A DNA stretch of 64,000 nucleotides from assembly GCA_937894335.1 (NCBI GenBank), contig CALCRU010000070.1, positions 1 through 64,000 of the forward strand. Reading direction: 5' to 3'. This document shows, piece by piece, positions 61,070 to 64,000 of the stretch. This DNA comes from an uncultured Treponema sp. (GTDB lineage: Bacteria; Spirochaetota; Spirochaetia; Treponematales; Treponemataceae). The notes under the pieces were generated by a model. The model did no database searches. It was not told the origin of the DNA and saw only the letters and a list, made by a program, of their open reading frames with translations. The position numbers were made by a program, and so were the translations under genes. Each line of letters opens with the position of its first letter. Position 1 is the stretch's first letter.

Positions 61070-61912
61070 ATGTCTGGCAGCGATAACTTAATCAATACTT
61101 ACCTTAAAGAAATCAACTCAATCCCCCTTCTGGATCGGGAGCAGGAAACCCAGCTTGCTGTAAAGGCGGCTCAGGGCGACAAGTTAGCCAGGGATGCCAT
61201 TGTAAAGGCCAACCTACGCTTTGTAGTTAACATTGCAAAAAAATATCAGAACAGGGGCATAGAGCTTGCAGACCTTATAAGCGAAGGAAATGTGGGTCTT
61301 CTTACCGCCATAGACCACTTTGATGTAACAAAGGGCTACCACTTCATTTCCTATGCAGTATGGTGGATCCGCCAGAGCATACTTAAGGCCGTCTGCGAAA
61401 AGAGCAGGGCAATCCGTCTTCCCGTAAACAGGGCTTCGGAACTTGTTCAGATAGAAAAGGCAAAAAAGACTGTTTCTGGCAACAAGACTGAATCCGAAGA
61501 AATTGAGGAAGTGGGAAAACTTCTTGGCATGGAAAGCGCCCATGTTAGGGAAATGCTTGCAATCTCTCGCGAAATGATAAGCCTTGACGCTCCAGTTTCT
61601 TCTGCCGACTCAGAGACAATGACTGTTGGCGGTTCCATAGAAGATTCACGCTATGCCCTTCCTGCCGATGAAGCAGAAAAAGAAGCCCTTGAGCATGATA
61701 TTGACTATGTTCTTAACACCCTTAAGCCCAACGAGGCAAAAGTGCTTAGGTTGCGCTATGGTTTGGGTGGAGGTCGTCCCATGTCGCTTAAAGAAGTGGG
61801 GCTTGCCTGCAATGTTACAAAAGAAAGAATCCGTCAGATAGAAAAGCGTGCCCTTGTTCGCATGCAGCATCCTGCCAGACTTTCACGGCTTGCAGACTAT
61901 AGGGTTGCTTAA
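61070..61912 (+). CDS. Sigma-70-family RNA polymerase sigma factor (group 2, RpoS-like size)
   Basis: The start at the ATG at 61070 follows GGAGG with a 5-nt gap (280 residues); an ATG at 61058 is in frame but lies at the predicted transcription start. Region 1.2 is NTYLKEINSIPLLDREQE. Region 2 holds ANLRFVVNIAKKYQNRGIEL, the DLISEGNVGLL core-binding helix and FISYAVWWIRQSI for -10 recognition. Region 4 ends with KEVGLACNVTKERIRQIEKR. Region 1.1 and the long spacer of RpoD are missing, so it is an alternative factor. A sigma-54 promoter in front recalls Borrelia rpoS control. Confidence 0.92.
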   Translation: MSGSDNLINTYLKEINSIPLLDREQETQLAVKAAQGDKLARDAIVKANLRFVVNIAKKYQNRGIELADLISEGNVGLLTAIDHFDVTKGYHFISYAVWWIRQSILKAVCEKSRAIRLPVNRASELVQIEKAKKTVSGNKTESEEIEEVGKLLGMESAHVREMLAISREMISLDAPVSSADSETMTVGGSIEDSRYALPADEAEKEALEHDIDYVLNTLKPNEAKVLRLRYGLGGGRPMSLKEVGLACNVTKERIRQIEKRALVRMQHPARLSRLADYRVA

Positions 61913-61952
61913 CAGTTAAAAATATAAGGCAAAGTTTTTCTACAAGAAAAAA

Positions 61953-64000
61953 CTAATTCTGCCCAGACTGTTGTCGTAAAAGGCTGAATGCGTCGTAACG
62001 CGCGGCAATAAGTGTGTCTTTGTCCTTTTCGAAGTCTGCAATGGAAAGCGAAAGAAATCCCGACTGCATGGTTCCCGTTACCTGGCCTGGTCCCCTAAGC
62101 TTTAAGTCTTCCTCTGCAATTACAAAACCGTCGCTGCTTTCGTGTAGTGCCTTCATGCGTGCAATTCCGTCTTCAGAGATGTTCTTTCCGTAAATTAAAA
62201 AACAGTATGACTGGCTGCTTCCTCGTCCAACCCGTCCCCTAAGCTGATGCAGTTCTGCAAGTCCAAACCTGTCGGCGTGCTCTATTACTATGCATGTTGC
62301 ATTGGGAACATCAACGCCAACTTCTACAACAGTTGTGGCAACGAGCAGTTTTATTTTTCCAGCCCTAAAGTCATCAAGAATTTTATTCTGTTCCCCTTCC
62401 TCTATTTTTGAATGGATTAGGGCAAGTTTGTATTCTGGGTACACGCTTTTACTAAGATAGTCAAACATATCCTCCGCAGATTTTAGTCCCGAAGAATTTG
62501 ATTCCTCGTCTTCTGCAATCCGTGGGTAGACAAAGTAGGCCTGATGCCCTTGTGCCAGTTCCTTACGCACTGCCTCATATGCGTTCTTTTCGTTGCCCAT
62601 TACGCTAAGATAGGTTTTTATTGGCTTTCTTCCCAAAGGCATTGTCTTTATTACGCTTACATCCAAATCGCCAAAGACGGTAAGTGCCAGCGTTTGTGGT
62701 ATGGGGGTGGCGCTCATCATTAGTACAGAAGGCATTATGCTTTTTGCTTCCGTACCCTGTCCTCTTGTTACCCGACCTTTTGCAATTATTGATTCTCTTT
62801 GCGTTACTCCAAACCTGTGCTGTTCGTCTATTACTGCAAGCCTAAGGTTCTGATAAATCGTACCCTGAGAAAATAGCGCATGGGTTCCTATTACAAGATT
62901 TATTTTGCCGTTTTTAAGGGAGTCTAAAAGGCGTCCTCGTCCTGCACTTTTTAAGTTTCCGGTAAGAAAGGCAACCTTTACATTTAGGGCTTCAAGCTGA
63001 CGGGCGGCGTTTTCTGCATGCTGTCTAGCAAGCAATTCTGTTGGCGCCATTATTGCACACTGTCCGCCGTAGTCTATTACTCTAAGACAGGCAAAAAATG
63101 CTACAAGGGTTTTTCCTGCTCCTACATCACCCTGCAAGAGCCTCTGCATGCTAAAGGGATTTTTTGAAACTTTTTCTGGAGTTGTAACAAGAGTGTTCCG
63201 TTCGGTTTCGCTTCTGTCTATTTCTTCGTTCATGCAAGCAATAGCATTTTTCTGGTCAGCCGTAAGTGAAAAGGTAAGCCTTGCCATAAGCTGCTTCTGT
63301 TTAGGAGAAAGTTTTTTTGTAAACTCTTCGTCGCTTATATTTGCTTCTTTTTCTTTTTGCAAAGAACCTGTGCCGCCTTCAAGCATTTCTGTTTCGGAAG
63401 TTAAAGGCAGGCTTCCTCGGTGAGCAAGGGTTCGTTCTGCTAGCTTGTATTCAAACTGATACAGCTCTTCGTAAATAAGTGTGTGCCGGGCTTCTTCTGC
63501 TTCCTTAAGTGTCGCCGGTTCGTGTACAAGACGCAGTGCATCTTTTTTGTGGAGCAGTTTTCTTTTTTCAATAAGGCTCTGGGGCAATTCATCGTCTATT
63601 GCCTTTGCATACTGTCTTAATGCTGAACTTACCGCTTTACGGAATGTCTTTTGCGAAAGTCCTTCTGTAAGGGGATAAATGCTTATGATTCCGCTTCCGG
63701 GAATGGGGGCATTTTCGTAGTCAGAAAGATTTCCTTTGTGTGCTATTAGTGTGTATTCAAAACTGGAACTTTGCAGAGAGTTGTATTTTACTTCGAACTT
63801 TCCAGTTACAGCAATAATGCTTCCTTCTGGCAGGGCGTCCTTTAGAAAGGGTCTGTTGTATGCAATGAGCCATGCGTTTGCACTTCCGTCGCTTACGGCA
63901 ATTTTAAGCGTCTTCATGCGGCCGTATCCAAAGTATTCGTGGGCCATTACTTTGCAGATGGTGTGCACTTTGGGCGCCTGAGCAAAGTCTTTTAGCGGAA
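61953..64000 (-). CDS. recG: ATP-dependent DNA helicase RecG, 5' part outside the window
   Basis: The frame stays open through the right edge (reading LKDFAQAPKVHTICKVMAHEYFGYG), so the GTG/ATG codons near 63968 are internal and the N-terminus is missing. Visible parts are the wedge OB-fold; helicase motif I LLQGDVGAGKTLVA; motif Ia MAPTELLARQHA; DEQHRFGV; MMSATPIPQTLALT; the TRG-like region VGVDVPNATCIVIEHADRFG; and QLRGRVGRGSSQSYC. RecG reverses stalled replication forks. It converges on the sigma-factor gene; an A/T-rich inverted repeat at 61933-61954 may end both transcripts. Confidence 0.96.
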   Translation of the reverse strand, partial: PLKDFAQAPKVHTICKVMAHEYFGYGRMKTLKIAVSDGSANAWLIAYNRPFLKDALPEGSIIAVTGKFEVKYNSLQSSSFEYTLIAHKGNLSDYENAPIPGSGIISIYPLTEGLSQKTFRKAVSSALRQYAKAIDDELPQSLIEKRKLLHKKDALRLVHEPATLKEAEEARHTLIYEELYQFEYKLAERTLAHRGSLPLTSETEMLEGGTGSLQKEKEANISDEEFTKKLSPKQKQLMARLTFSLTADQKNAIACMNEEIDRSETERNTLVTTPEKVSKNPFSMQRLLQGDVGAGKTLVAFFACLRVIDYGGQCAIMAPTELLARQHAENAARQLEALNVKVAFLTGNLKSAGRGRLLDSLKNGKINLVIGTHALFSQGTIYQNLRLAVIDEQHRFGVTQRESIIAKGRVTRGQGTEAKSIMPSVLMMSATPIPQTLALTVFGDLDVSVIKTMPLGRKPIKTYLSVMGNEKNAYEAVRKELAQGHQAYFVYPRIAEDEESNSSGLKSAEDMFDYLSKSVYPEYKLALIHSKIEEGEQNKILDDFRAGKIKLLVATTVVEVGVDVPNATCIVIEHADRFGLAELHQLRGRVGRGSSQSYCFLIYGKNISEDGIARMKALHESSDGFVIAEEDLKLRGPGQVTGTMQSGFLSLSIADFEKDKDTLIAARYDAFSLLRQQSGQN

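Noticed and set aside
63966..63968. Internal GTG as the start of recG
   Set aside because: The frame continues to the window edge with RecG-like sequence, and the N-terminal domain is still missing, so the gene is cut by the window.
1..64000. Insertion sequences, prophage genes or rRNA
   Set aside because: No transposase, integrase, phage structural protein or rRNA sequence was recognised on either strand.

Overview
The window reads as a chromosome segment of a spirochaete, most likely a host-associated Treponema of moderate G+C. I base this on several things seen together: groES and groEL are unlinked, AlaRS is the short form without the C-terminal domain, HflK/HflC are present, and the order alaS - SurA/PrsA-like protein - nusB - TPR lipoprotein - groES - sigma factor matches, from memory, the order in Treponema pallidum. 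Long proteins of unknown function of a spirochaete type are also present. The species cannot be named from sequence alone.

Layout. 1-15.6 kb holds mixed housekeeping genes: a membrane protein with a 10-copy acidic repeat, a chemotaxis receptor, a U32 peptidase-family protein (probably RNA hydroxylation), ssb, a large unknown protein, corA plus a formylglycine-enzyme-like protein, a phosphoesterase and hisC. 15.8-33.7 kb is one tightly packed plus-strand locus. It encodes a reduced type II secretion system (secretin, ATPase, inner-membrane platform, major pseudopilin, two tiny pseudopilin-like proteins, a GspL/M-like protein), two small lipoproteins, a clostripain-family lipoprotein protease, a 1940-residue Sec-exported Rhs/YD-repeat protein ending in an L,D-transpeptidase (YkuD)-like domain, and two related lipoproteins with discoidin-like domains. 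33.8-49.4 kb is housekeeping again: acyl-CoA carboxylase carboxyltransferase, hflKC, an Uup-type ABC-F ATPase, tRNA-Ala, an M16 peptidase, groEL, an AlkD-like protein, an outer-membrane-like protein, a methyltransferase and a rubredoxin. 49.5-52.4 kb is the operon-like row hprK - ptsH - lexA - holA. 52.5-64 kb carries a beta-helix lipoprotein, a secreted nuclease, alaS, a SurA-like protein, nusB, a TPR lipoprotein, groES, a sigma-70-family factor and recG, which runs off the right edge.

The main candidate for a new system is the 15.8-33.7 kb locus. It looks like a dedicated outer-membrane export route packaged with a giant Rhs effector whose C-terminus may act on peptidoglycan, a protease that could mature it, and membrane-anchored lipoproteins that could be immunity or surface-display partners. 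No type VI secretion gene is visible, so this would be an Rhs protein tied to a type II-like machine.

Regulatory features worth attention are a canonical -24/-12 (sigma-54) promoter in front of the sigma-70-family gene, with two palindromes about 120 bp upstream; several genes whose -10 box ends only 5-9 nt before the start codon (leaderless candidates); recurrent paired hairpins that contain stop codons; two small ORFs with very strong ribosome binding sites (8575-8694 and 11634-11750); and a 37-bp exact duplication of the tRNA-Ala 3' end. Coordinates and motif matches were read by eye. Family assignments rest on recognised motifs, not on searches.
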